NCBI RefSeq assembly: GCF_001310085.1
Contig: NZ_CP012643.1
Location: 1,519,001 to 1,583,000 of the forward strand
Reading direction: 5' to 3'
DNA from: Rufibacter tibetensis
Lineage (GTDB): Bacteria; Bacteroidota; Bacteroidia; Cytophagales; Hymenobacteraceae
Length of the DNA stretch: 64,000 nucleotides
A program made the position numbers and the translations under genes. The notes below the pieces were generated by a model. It was not told the origin of the DNA and did no database searches. It was given only the letters and a program-made list of their open reading frames with translations. The stretch's first letter is position 1, and every line of letters begins with the position of its first letter. Positions 8,041 through 15,296 of the stretch are shown one piece after another.

Positions 8041-8868
8041 ATGTACGAAAACCGAATAACTGCTTTTATAGATATATTAGGATTTAGGAATATTGTAAAT
8101 AAAACAACCGCTGACAGTAATTATGCAAAACAGGTTTTTGAAGTATTAAGCACGATGAATAGTGAATTTATCACAAGTGAGATGTTCGCCGAACTTAATT
8201 TGAATGCTATACCTAAATCTGAAATAGAAGAAGTTAAGCAAACTAGGTCAATGATGTCTAAAGCACTTCTTGGTGAATCATCAATTAAGGTAACTCATTT
8301 TTCTGATAGTATAGTTTTATCAATTGGGTTAGAAAATGATATGTATGCTATGTCTTTAATCGAATATTTAGGTCGTTTGATTTATAGACTATGGAAAGAT
8401 TTTAAAATTTTAATTAGGGGTAGTATAACAGTAGGGAGGCTAGTACATGTAGAAGGAGGTCCACTTTTTGGACCAGCAATGGTCAATGCCTATGATTTAG
8501 AAACAAACTTAGCTAGTCATCCAAGAATTATCCTTGACGACTACTGCTCTTTGATTGTAAAAAATAGTCAGTCTTATAACTTAATGAAACTACTTTTTCT
8601 ACCTTTCTCCGAAAGTAAAACCACAAATAATAAAGAATACACTATCAAAAATGGACTGGAAATTAATTTGGCTACTATCTTCAAACATATGCTAAATAGC
8701 CCTTTAGGATTACATCCAATAAAGAGAACTGAAATCTTTGAAGAGATTAAAGATTCTACAGTCTTTCTCTCCAAAATCCTTAAAGGAGAGGAGTTAGATA
8801 GAGTTAAAGCTAAATATCAGTACTTAATTGACAGAATCAGAGAAACACAATATCCCCCAAATCAATAA
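8041..8868 (+). CDS. Class III nucleotidyl cyclase-like protein (cassette 3)
   Basis: 275 residues. The layout matches a class III adenylate/guanylate cyclase core. An N-terminal AFIDILGFR has Asp11 in the place of the first metal-binding Asp, then about 75 residues on THFSDSIVLSI has Asp89 in the place of the second. After it comes LIRGSITVGRL...LFGPAMVNAYDLE (about 124-154), resembling the 'IGIHTG...YGxxVNxAxRLE' segment. This resemblance is by pattern, not by search. Class III cyclase relatives make cAMP/cGMP, and Pycsar defence cyclases make cCMP/cUMP. No effector gene (TM or TIR) is adjacent, so Pycsar is not claimed. Lone gene between hairpins 2 and 3. Confidence 0.6.
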   Translation: MYENRITAFIDILGFRNIVNKTTADSNYAKQVFEVLSTMNSEFITSEMFAELNLNAIPKSEIEEVKQTRSMMSKALLGESSIKVTHFSDSIVLSIGLENDMYAMSLIEYLGRLIYRLWKDFKILIRGSITVGRLVHVEGGPLFGPAMVNAYDLETNLASHPRIILDDYCSLIVKNSQSYNLMKLLFLPFSESKTTNNKEYTIKNGLEINLATIFKHMLNSPLGLHPIKRTEIFEEIKDSTVFLSKILKGEELDRVKAKYQYLIDRIRETQYPPNQ

Positions 8869-8875
8869 ATATTGC

Positions 8876-8925
8876 TAACCACATCTATACTGCAGCTTCG
8901 CCGCCGCATAGCTTAATCCGTTTCT
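8876..8925. repeat. Candidate attC-like hairpin 3 (degenerate)
   Basis: GCTAAC (8873-8878) is followed by CTATACTGC, then the shared core AGCTTCGCCGC and CGCATAG. CTAT/GC and GCATAG form an interrupted stem. It keeps the core seen in hairpins 1 and 2 but has weaker arms, as if decayed or at the array end. Confidence 0.4.
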
Positions 8926-9231
8926 CTTACTTAACATCAATTGGCTTATAGTTCTATAATGTCTGTTATGTAAAGCAAATACCCTTTCTCATATTATACA
9001 TGCTTAATTAATGCTTAGAATTCTAGCCTTAAGAAATAGATTAATCCTGTATAGGGGCAAGTATTTAGAGAAGATATTCTAAGGCAATAAGACTAAGCCT
9101 TCACACCTGATTCTGGTTTCTTGCTTGATAGGTGGAATTCTAAGATTGTATAGTCTGATAAGGATCAGACTGCTTATTATTCTCCTTACCTTAGGGCAGC
9201 TGAGCAAGCGTTTGCCTGCTTAAGCATCAAC
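8926..9231. other. Gene-free A+T-rich stretch before the integrase 3' end
   Basis: No coding frame and no strong hairpin beyond the short GATAAGGATC repeat area near 9155. Nothing else is recognised. Confidence 0.4.
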
Positions 9232-10467
9232 CTATTCCACTTCTTTTTTGAAAGCAGTAAGCACGCTTGAAAATTTCTTCTTCACATTGTCTTCAAAACT
9301 ATCTAAGTAGCTTTCTGTCGTCTTCAAATCACTATGCCCTAATGATTCTGAGATAAACTCAATGGAAGCCCCAGAGCGCTTGAGCACTGTTGAAAAAGAA
9401 TGCCTGGCGGCGTAGGTCGTGACTGGCTTTTCAATTCCCTCAGATGCTGCTATCCTTTTCATGTACTTATTTATGCTTTTGGTAGCAAGGCGGACGCTTG
9501 CTAACTCACCTTCCGGCGTCAACCCCTCAGCTAATAAAGGGAACACATAACTTTCGGGGTTTCTAGGACTAACGCCCCATCTATCAATTATTTCATCCAC
9601 CTCAGGGGTCCGCATAGCCGTAATAACCTTTGGATTTTGCCGACTGGTTCGCTCAGTTTTGGACCTTACAAATGTTATTCTGTCTGGCTCAATTTGCTTG
9701 TATCTTAGACGAGCGATGTCTTTAATGTTTATACCATTGCAGAGATAAGAGAATATCCAGAGATCCCTGGCTTTGGCTTCACTATCGTTTTTTGGTTTAT
9801 AGTTAAAAATCCTCTCTATATCACTAAGCACTAAAGCCTTCTTGATATTGCGGCCTACTGGAATTTGATACTTTCTTTTACCGAAAGGGTATTGACCCAG
9901 GCTTATTTCTCCGGAAGAAATCGCATCATTGAATATGGCCCTCAGAGTGCGCAGGTATATACCAACTGTGGTGAGAGACTTTCCCTTAGATAACATCCAC
10001 TTTTCATACAGCTTCAGAAACTCCGGGGTTAATGATGAGAAAAGGATTACTTTCTTATTTGAATAGGCGAGTAGGGAGGCACAGGCACTTGCATAGCTTT
10101 CGGCAGTCCCTACCCTTCCATCCTTCTTAAGTGACTCAATTTTGTTAGCAAAGCAAGCCAGGACGTCTTGTTTGTTTGCCACATCCAGAAACCTTTTTTC
10201 AAAAGCCTCAAAAGAGAAAATCTCTAATTTATTGATGGTTTCTACTGCACGTAACTCAATTGCTTGAAAAGCAATCTGAAGCTCTTTGTACTTACCCCTG
10301 GGCTTTTCACCCTGTGTTTTGGCGAAATCCTCCTCTGTGAGGCTATATGGCGTAAGAAAGTACTTGCGCTGCCTTAACCATGTCAATCGCAGTTTTAATG
10401 GGTAAGTCCCATCTTTCAAGGCTCTCCGGGTATCTAGTATTATAGAGGTATGAACTATTGCTGCCAT
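9232..10467 (-). CDS. Tyrosine recombinase/integrase, Bacteroidetes arm-binding type
   Basis: 411 residues: an N-terminal arm DNA-binding domain (about 1-80), a core-binding helical domain (about 100-200) and a catalytic domain (about 210-400). Visible catalytic parts are Lys270 (RSKTER), Arg355-His356 (TYAARHSF), His378 (LGHSD) and nucleophile Tyr387 (TESYLDS). Position 247 is Asn (CNGIN) where most tyrosine recombinases have the first catalytic Arg, and Tyr352 replaces the usual His of HxxR. The 5' end faces the tRNA-Asn fragment 150 bases away, and a tandem 11-mer precedes the start. It probably integrates and excises this island. Confidence 0.9.
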   Translation of the reverse strand: MAAIVHTSIILDTRRALKDGTYPLKLRLTWLRQRKYFLTPYSLTEEDFAKTQGEKPRGKYKELQIAFQAIELRAVETINKLEIFSFEAFEKRFLDVANKQDVLACFANKIESLKKDGRVGTAESYASACASLLAYSNKKVILFSSLTPEFLKLYEKWMLSKGKSLTTVGIYLRTLRAIFNDAISSGEISLGQYPFGKRKYQIPVGRNIKKALVLSDIERIFNYKPKNDSEAKARDLWIFSYLCNGINIKDIARLRYKQIEPDRITFVRSKTERTSRQNPKVITAMRTPEVDEIIDRWGVSPRNPESYVFPLLAEGLTPEGELASVRLATKSINKYMKRIAASEGIEKPVTTYAARHSFSTVLKRSGASIEFISESLGHSDLKTTESYLDSFEDNVKKKFSSVLTAFKKEVE

Positions 10468-10482
10468 TCCTATTCAAGTTTG

Positions 10483-10504
10483 TTTGCACACAATTTGCAC
10501 ACAA
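10483..10504. repeat. Tandem 11-mer upstream of the integrase
   Basis: TTTGCACACAA occurs twice head to tail, 16 bases upstream of the integrase start codon. Looser GCAAACA/ACAAACA copies follow at about 10531, 10569 and 10589. Repeats between an integrase and its att site commonly serve as arm-type integrase or excisionase binding sites, or as an operator for autoregulation. Confidence 0.45.
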
Positions 10505-10616
10505 ATACTTAGATTAAAAACAAAAAACAGCAAACACTAATAGACAAAAACGCTTCAATTTACCTCAAAACAAACATTTACAATAAAAAGCAAACATCAG
10601 CAACCAGCAGTAACAA

Positions 10617-10660
10617 GACTGTTAATCATGGGGTCCTTGGTTCGAGCCCAAGAGGGGGAG
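10617..10660 (+). other. att site: 3' fragment of tRNA-Asn(GTT)
   Basis: The sequence carries an anticodon loop CTGTTAA (GTT at 10621-10623) and a T-arm with stem CTTGG/CCAAG around loop TTCGAGC (10641-10647). It ends with the acceptor 3' strand AGGGGGA plus discriminator G. No D-arm or 5' acceptor strand is present upstream, where integrase-proximal A+T-rich sequence takes over. This is what remains at the far end of an element inserted in a tRNA 3' half (attR). It is not a functional tRNA gene. Confidence 0.85.
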
Positions 10661-10665
10661 CTTCT

Positions 10666-10707
10666 AAAAAAGCCACTTACGAGATAAAACTTGTAAGTGG
10701 CTTTTTT
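10666..10707 (+). terminator. Terminator of the former tRNA-Asn unit
   Basis: AAAAAAGCCACTTAC and GTAAGTGGCTTTTTT form a 15-bp perfect stem with a 12-nt loop and a T-run, directly after the tRNA fragment. It was presumably the native terminator of the tRNA gene, left behind on this side of the island. Confidence 0.8.
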
Positions 10708-10878
10708 GTTTGCAAACTACTATAGCTTATTAAATTGCTTGCGCCTAAAAAGAGAGGGCAAGTAGTACCATTATTTAAAGGCTTCACTTAAATCAATGGC
10801 TGTCCAACTCATTACAAACCATTTCAATTTTACTTAGGAAACTTTCGTTTACTTCACAAAACCAGATATCACCTTTTT

Positions 10879-11862
10879 ATGAAATACTATCTTCTAAGCC
10901 TTCTCCTGCTGCTTTCATCAGCTTCGGTTATGGCTCAAATGACCTCAGGTTTAACAGGGAAAAGAGATACTAGTTTCACCAACCACAGCGCTTACCTGCA
11001 GGCAAAGAAGAAGCATCCTGACATCAAGTTGGTACAGGAGTTCTCTCTGCCATCTGTGAAGGAAAAACGGAATGTGGTGTACTGCCGCATAGGAAACCGG
11101 GATTTGGCACTTGATGCCTTCTTCCCAAAGAAGAAGACCAAAGGGAAAACTCCGGCCATTCTTATTATCCATGGGGGTGGCTGGCGCAGTGGCTCAAGGG
11201 AGCAACACATTCCGCTGGCTCAAAGACTGGCGGCACTGGGCTATGCCTGCTTTACCGTAGAATACCGTCTCTCCACCGAAGCCCTCTATCCTGCTGCCAT
11301 TCACGACCTAAAATCAGCAGTGCGTTGGTTACGAACAAATGCAAAGCAGTACAACCTGGATACAACTAAAATTACGGCCCTTGGCTTTTCAGCGGGTGGC
11401 GAGTTGGCAGCATTTTTGGGTGCCACTAACAAGAAGGCTGAATTTGAGGGCAACAACTGCCCAAGCAATGCTTCCAGTCAGGTGCACGCCGTGGTAGACA
11501 TTGATGGTACACTTTCTTTTGCGCACCCAGAATCTGGCGAAGGAGATGATTCCCGCTCTACCTCAGCCGCCACCTACTGGTTTGGGTTCCCAAAGAAAGA
11601 AAAGATGGCTTTATGGGAAGAAGCATCGCCGTTGGCGCATGTAGGCAAAAATTCGCCGCCGTTCCTTTTCATCAACAGTTCAGTAGACAGGATGCATGCT
11701 GGCCGCGACGACTTCAGGAAGGTTTTAGACCAACACCATATTTATTCAGAGGTACATACGTTCCCGGAAGCCCCACACACCTTCCCCCTGTTTGATTCCT
11801 GGTTTGAACCGATGGTCTCCTATATTGATTCTTTCTTAAAGAAGGTTTACAAGAGTAAATAG
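10879..11862 (+). CDS. Secreted alpha/beta-hydrolase (carbohydrate esterase-like)
   Basis: 327 residues with a signal peptide (cut after ...SVMAQ, about residue 20). The alpha/beta-hydrolase core shows the oxyanion motif HGGGW (about 98-102) and the nucleophile elbow GFSAGGE (about 175-181). An acid in a VDRM region (about 275) and a C-terminal His in PHTFPL (about 305) complete the triad. It is of the BD-FAE/esterase-lipase type. The 3' end faces the pectinesterase gene at 11979, and such esterases often remove acetyl groups from pectin or xylan, so a deacetylase role in pectin use is likely. The substrate is not proven by sequence. Confidence 0.8.
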   Translation: MKYYLLSLLLLLSSASVMAQMTSGLTGKRDTSFTNHSAYLQAKKKHPDIKLVQEFSLPSVKEKRNVVYCRIGNRDLALDAFFPKKKTKGKTPAILIIHGGGWRSGSREQHIPLAQRLAALGYACFTVEYRLSTEALYPAAIHDLKSAVRWLRTNAKQYNLDTTKITALGFSAGGELAAFLGATNKKAEFEGNNCPSNASSQVHAVVDIDGTLSFAHPESGEGDDSRSTSAATYWFGFPKKEKMALWEEASPLAHVGKNSPPFLFINSSVDRMHAGRDDFRKVLDQHHIYSEVHTFPEAPHTFPLFDSWFEPMVSYIDSFLKKVYKSK

Positions 11863-11978
11863 GGGAGTGGAGAGATTGGGTTGAGCGTAACTGACGACCT
11901 ATGTTGCAAAGGAATGGGATGCCTTGATGCAGAAGAAAGCGGCATCTGGAAGACATCCCTTAGTGCTACTGGTCCGCG

Positions 11979-12995
11979 TTAGTTATTATCTAAGCTACCT
12001 GGCTTCCAAGCCTCTTTTCCGGCAAAGATATTTTCCAGGGTATACTTTTTTGCCTCCTTCTTTGAAAGTTGCTTTGACCACAAAACCCGTTTAGAGGGGT
12101 TAGCTCCTGCTCCGCTGCTTTGGTATTCAGCATAGTGCGTTGTTTTTTCTTTGTCAGGGAACATCTTATCTCCTTTCCAAGGATTCCATCCCTCAGGAGT
12201 GATATGAGCCCCCATTTCTGTCCGGATAAACACTGTTTTTGCGTAAGGTCGCCATGGTCTCCCCAAGTAAACTTTTTCAGCTTGTGGAGCGGCTATCAAT
12301 TTACAGTCAAAGAAAACGTAGCCAAACTGTTGCGACTGCCGCTGGGCTGCAGCGGTAATGTAGGAGTTCGCAAGGCTCTTGATGGTGCAGCTTTGGAAAA
12401 CACAGGTCGCTTCCCCAAAAATAAAATCAGTAGTACCTTCTATATAACAGTTCTCATAGTATTGCCGGCTTTCTGCTGTGGCAGTGTATAGGGTGTCTTG
12501 GTTTCCAAGAATACGGCAATTACGGACAATGATCTTATCGCCCTCTACATGCAAGGCGACTGCCTGTCCCACCCGGCCTGCGGTATTCTCGATAGTTAGG
12601 TTCTCTAGTTGCACCCCATTTCCCTGGATCAGGACAGTATAGGAGGTGTATGTAGAAAACTTCTCTAATTTATAGGCGTCTTTTCCGCCCTCCACCAGTT
12701 TTCCAGAAAAATCGTTGCCGGTAATAATGGTGGATTCAGGGCTTTCTCCAATCAGAGAGATGTTGGTTTTCCACGAAGGAACGATTAGTTTTTCTTTGTA
12801 GATGCCTTTCTTTATATGAATGACAACCCGTTTCTGGCCTAGATCCCGAACTGAATTAACAGCTTCCTGAATGGTTTTGTAGTTTCCACTGCCGTCTTGA
12901 GCGACTGTAAGGGTACTTGGGTACGCCTGTTGCGCTTGTACCTTCTGTAGGAAAAGACAAACAAACAGCAAGGGGGCTAATACATACTTGAGCAT
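11979..12995 (-). CDS. Pectinesterase (carbohydrate esterase family 8)
   Basis: 338 residues from the ATG at 12995, chosen because a good signal peptide follows (LLFVCLFLQKVQAQQ); the frame stays open further upstream but that part is not protein-like. The right-handed beta-helix domain carries the family motifs GNQDTLY (catalytic Asp), GTTDFIFG (second Asp) and LGRPWRPY (substrate-binding Arg and Trp). It demethylates homogalacturonan, outside the cytoplasm. It is convergent with the esterase at 10879, suggesting a small pectin-deesterification pair. Confidence 0.92.
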   Translation of the reverse strand: MLKYVLAPLLFVCLFLQKVQAQQAYPSTLTVAQDGSGNYKTIQEAVNSVRDLGQKRVVIHIKKGIYKEKLIVPSWKTNISLIGESPESTIITGNDFSGKLVEGGKDAYKLEKFSTYTSYTVLIQGNGVQLENLTIENTAGRVGQAVALHVEGDKIIVRNCRILGNQDTLYTATAESRQYYENCYIEGTTDFIFGEATCVFQSCTIKSLANSYITAAAQRQSQQFGYVFFDCKLIAAPQAEKVYLGRPWRPYAKTVFIRTEMGAHITPEGWNPWKGDKMFPDKEKTTHYAEYQSSGAGANPSKRVLWSKQLSKKEAKKYTLENIFAGKEAWKPGSLDNN

Positions 12996-13449
12996 AGAAT
13001 TACAGGAAAAAGTTTGCCATTCACCCACTAGAACAAACCTCTGGGCAGCCCCAATAATACTCTTAAAATTGTTTCTTACCAATTTGGCTGATACTACTGG
13101 ATTGCCAAGCAACCCTATGCCCCCTTCTAATACGTAGCCGCCGATGGGAAAATAGACCTTAATACTTGGTGAAATCCACATCTTTTTTTGCAGATCAGCC
13201 TTTGAACTTCCCAGGAAAAAGCTTGGTGTATACTTCAATAGAGATGGGCCAATTAATCAGACTGCAAAACCAGAACAGGGCACATAAAGCAAAAAGGGTT
13301 GCCCCATTTCCGGACAGCCCTTTTTACTTTATGATTCAAGATATTTTCATGGCTCTGCACTACCGTGGAATCATGCACCCTGCTAATCTTAATATTATAA
13401 CTAGTTTTTCTGAAGGTTTAACAGGGTCCAATTCCGGCGCCATATCTTG
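12996..13449. other. Intergenic region with hairpin and repeat copy A
   Basis: No gene is called. Contains a hairpin (AAAAAGGG 13291-13298 with CCCTTTTT 13318-13325) and a repeat shared with 15106-15164. Confidence 0.45.
13311..13368 (+). repeat. Dispersed repeat copy A (hairpin tail plus ~45 bases)
   Basis: Starting at CGGACAGCCC and running through CTTTTTACTTTATG to CTGCACTACCGTG, this stretch matches 15106-15164 with few differences. The two copies lie on either side of the outer-membrane gene at 13450-14724, in direct orientation. Confidence 0.6.
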
Positions 13450-14724
13450 TTAAAAGAAGAAAAAAGACCCTCCTCCCCCCTCAAACCTGGGGTTTACTAC
13501 ATTGTTGAAAATAGAGCCAAACCTGTATCTGATGCCGAAGTTGAAAAAGAAATCATAGTTTGAGTTCAACTGACGGCGTCTGGTAAATAAATCCTCATCA
13601 GACACTTCCCCTTTGACAATGTTTAGTTGGTCCCGCTGATAGGCATAGTAGCCCCCTACATTAAAAGAAAGCCCCTTGAAAATGCGGATATCTGCGTTGC
13701 CTGAGAAGGAAAGCCGGTCTTTGCCAAAGTCATGGAAGAACTGGCTGTAAGAGGTGGATCCGCTCACTTGCCCCCATTTCTGGTTAAAGCTCAGGTCAAG
13801 AGACAATGTATGCTGAAAACGCAGCTCCTCCAGTTGATTGTAGATGGTTTCTTCTTTGTAATTGAAATAACGAGGACCAGCCTTGTACATCAACCCCACA
13901 TAGCTGGTGTTTGATTGTTTATATGGGAATAGGTTGTATTCAATGGCCGGCGATATAGATGCCGTCAAATCATAGTTTGAGAAGTCTGCCCGTTGCACAT
14001 TGAAATAGCCCCCTAAGGAAAGGTGGTCAGTAACAGACCAGACCGTTAGGTTATTGAAATTGTACTGCCTATTTGAGAATTTAAATTCGTTTTCGCCTTC
14101 GCCATACCTGTTAGTACTATGGTTAATACTGGCAGACAAATTAGTTTTGAGTTTGTCGGTTACCCTGTCGGCAGAAAGGCTACTGCTGAGATTGTTGCTT
14201 GAGTAGTTTTTGTCACCGCTGAAGTACCCCCTCAGGTTAATGTTGAAAACCCAGAAATTCCAGGGATCTTCTGAAGGTGCAGTTCCGGTAGAAGGGGCAT
14301 TCTCTACCGTGTTTTTGAAGCTAATAACCAAATCTTTGGCTTTTTCTGTCTTCAGAATAAAAGGAAGCAGCCCAAGTTTGATTTTCTCTGCTGCCTGCCT
14401 TCTATCTTCATCATCTGTGGCAGTAGCTGGCCGTATGTAGGATATTGTATCCTTCATGCCTTCAAATCTACCTTGCCCCGAGAATTGCAGTTTATACTCC
14501 CGTCCTCCGCTGCCTGTTTCCTGGGAAGTGACCAGCACAAAAACGTTTGATTGAAAGCGGTCATTCACATAATCCACATAGTTGATTTCCCTCTTGATAA
14601 AGTCTTGGTCACAGTATGCCTGGCAGTCAAGGAACACTCTAAGATTTATGTTTTTAGAGGATGGTTGGGCTTGAATTTGAACAGCAAACAAGAAGAGCAC
14701 CCACAATAGGTAGATTTTCTGCAT
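13450..14724 (-). CDS. Outer-membrane beta-barrel protein, uncharacterised
   Basis: 424 residues with a signal peptide ending AVQIQAQ (about residue 19). The first ~150 residues form a periplasmic or soluble part (LRVFLDCQAYCDQDFIKREI, a pattern reminiscent of a sensing domain with two Cys). From about 155 on there are repeated amphipathic strands (FNINLRGYFSG, LSASINHSTNR and so on), and the protein ends in Phe, as outer-membrane barrels do. No transporter family is recognised. It is flanked by two copies of a dispersed repeat, and a terminator-like hairpin lies beyond each end. Confidence 0.7.
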   Translation of the reverse strand: MQKIYLLWVLFLFAVQIQAQPSSKNINLRVFLDCQAYCDQDFIKREINYVDYVNDRFQSNVFVLVTSQETGSGGREYKLQFSGQGRFEGMKDTISYIRPATATDDEDRRQAAEKIKLGLLPFILKTEKAKDLVISFKNTVENAPSTGTAPSEDPWNFWVFNINLRGYFSGDKNYSSNNLSSSLSADRVTDKLKTNLSASINHSTNRYGEGENEFKFSNRQYNFNNLTVWSVTDHLSLGGYFNVQRADFSNYDLTASISPAIEYNLFPYKQSNTSYVGLMYKAGPRYFNYKEETIYNQLEELRFQHTLSLDLSFNQKWGQVSGSTSYSQFFHDFGKDRLSFSGNADIRIFKGLSFNVGGYYAYQRDQLNIVKGEVSDEDLFTRRRQLNSNYDFFFNFGIRYRFGSIFNNVVNPRFEGGGGSFFFF

Positions 14725-15080
14725 AAAGAATGGGCGTGAACGTAAGGATGTAAATGATGGAAGACTAGTAAACCAAGCGTAAAGAAGACAGCTAAATAAC
14801 CACCTTTAAGCTGCACTAAATATAGAAATTTAATTATATATTTAAGTCAAAGATTGTTCTGAAGTCTGCAGTGCCACTAAGCACACTTGTCCCGACGTTC
14901 TACCTAAACCTCAGGTAATACTCCATAGTTATTTTGTATAGGCCTACAAACGACCTTTCACAAGCCTTGTAGCTTCTCATTGTACACACAGCTACATTGA
15001 CAAGAACCAACTTCTTTTTCCCTGCTAAAGAAGTGGCGATTCGTAAGCTATTGATGATAAAACATTAACAAGATTTCCAT

Positions 15081-15125
15081 AAAGTAAAAGAGGCTGCCCG
15101 AAAATCGGACAGCCTCTTTTACTTT
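15081..15125. terminator. Strong hairpin terminator
   Basis: AAAGTAAAAGAGGCTG pairs perfectly with CAGCCTCTTTTACTTT. The loop itself pairs (CCGA/TCGG), giving a long stem with A- and T-tracts at both ends, so it could stop transcription from either side. It probably serves the endonuclease gene to the right, which reads leftward. Confidence 0.7.
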
Positions 15126-15164
15126 ATGGTTCAGGATACTTTTATGGCATCTGCACTACCGTGT
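15106..15164 (+). repeat. Dispersed repeat copy B
   Basis: Matches copy A (13311-13368), sharing CGGACAGCC, TTTTACTTTATG and CTGCACTACCGTG with small substitutions. In both copies the right arm of a hairpin opens the repeat. Confidence 0.6.
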
Positions 15165-15296
15165 CAAGCTGTGATTGAAGATTCTGAAATAATTCGCGCT
15201 ACGCGAGGCAGAGTATACTTCAATACCTCCATATCAGTCAGGCAAAAGTCATTCTACCTGTTTACTTACTTCGTGAACAGGAATTACAATTTGCTT

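Larger units (their letters stand above)
1..10660. mobile_element. Right-hand part of an integrated genomic island (tRNA-Asn target)
   Basis: The segment ends at a 3' fragment of a tRNA-Asn gene (10617-10660) next to a tyrosine integrase gene reading away from it. This is the usual layout of an element integrated in a tRNA 3' end. Base composition is patchy: G+C-rich at 2.1-5.1 kb and clearly A+T-rich at 0-1.3 and 5.4-9.2 kb, unlike the even composition after 10.8 kb. Contents are orphan genes, two recombinases and hairpin elements. The left end and the intact tRNA should lie upstream of the window. That this is one element rather than nested insertions is inference. Confidence 0.65.
14725..15296. 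other. Intergenic region with terminator and repeat copy B
   Basis: No gene is called; a 69-codon plus-strand frame at 15126 is embedded in repeat sequence and rejected. Holds the hairpin at 15081-15125. Confidence 0.4.

Noticed and set aside
8041-8868. Calling the cyclase-like gene a Pycsar system
   Set aside because: No effector (TM, TIR or other) gene is adjacent, and the fold assignment is by pattern only.
5333-8925. Calling the cassette run a classical integron
   Set aside because: No integron-type integrase or attI in the window, and the boxes do not match the standard GTTRRRY consensus; only an integron-like or CALIN interpretation is offered.
10617-10660. Annotating a functional tRNA-Asn
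   Set aside because: D-arm and 5' acceptor strand are absent; it is only a 3' fragment.
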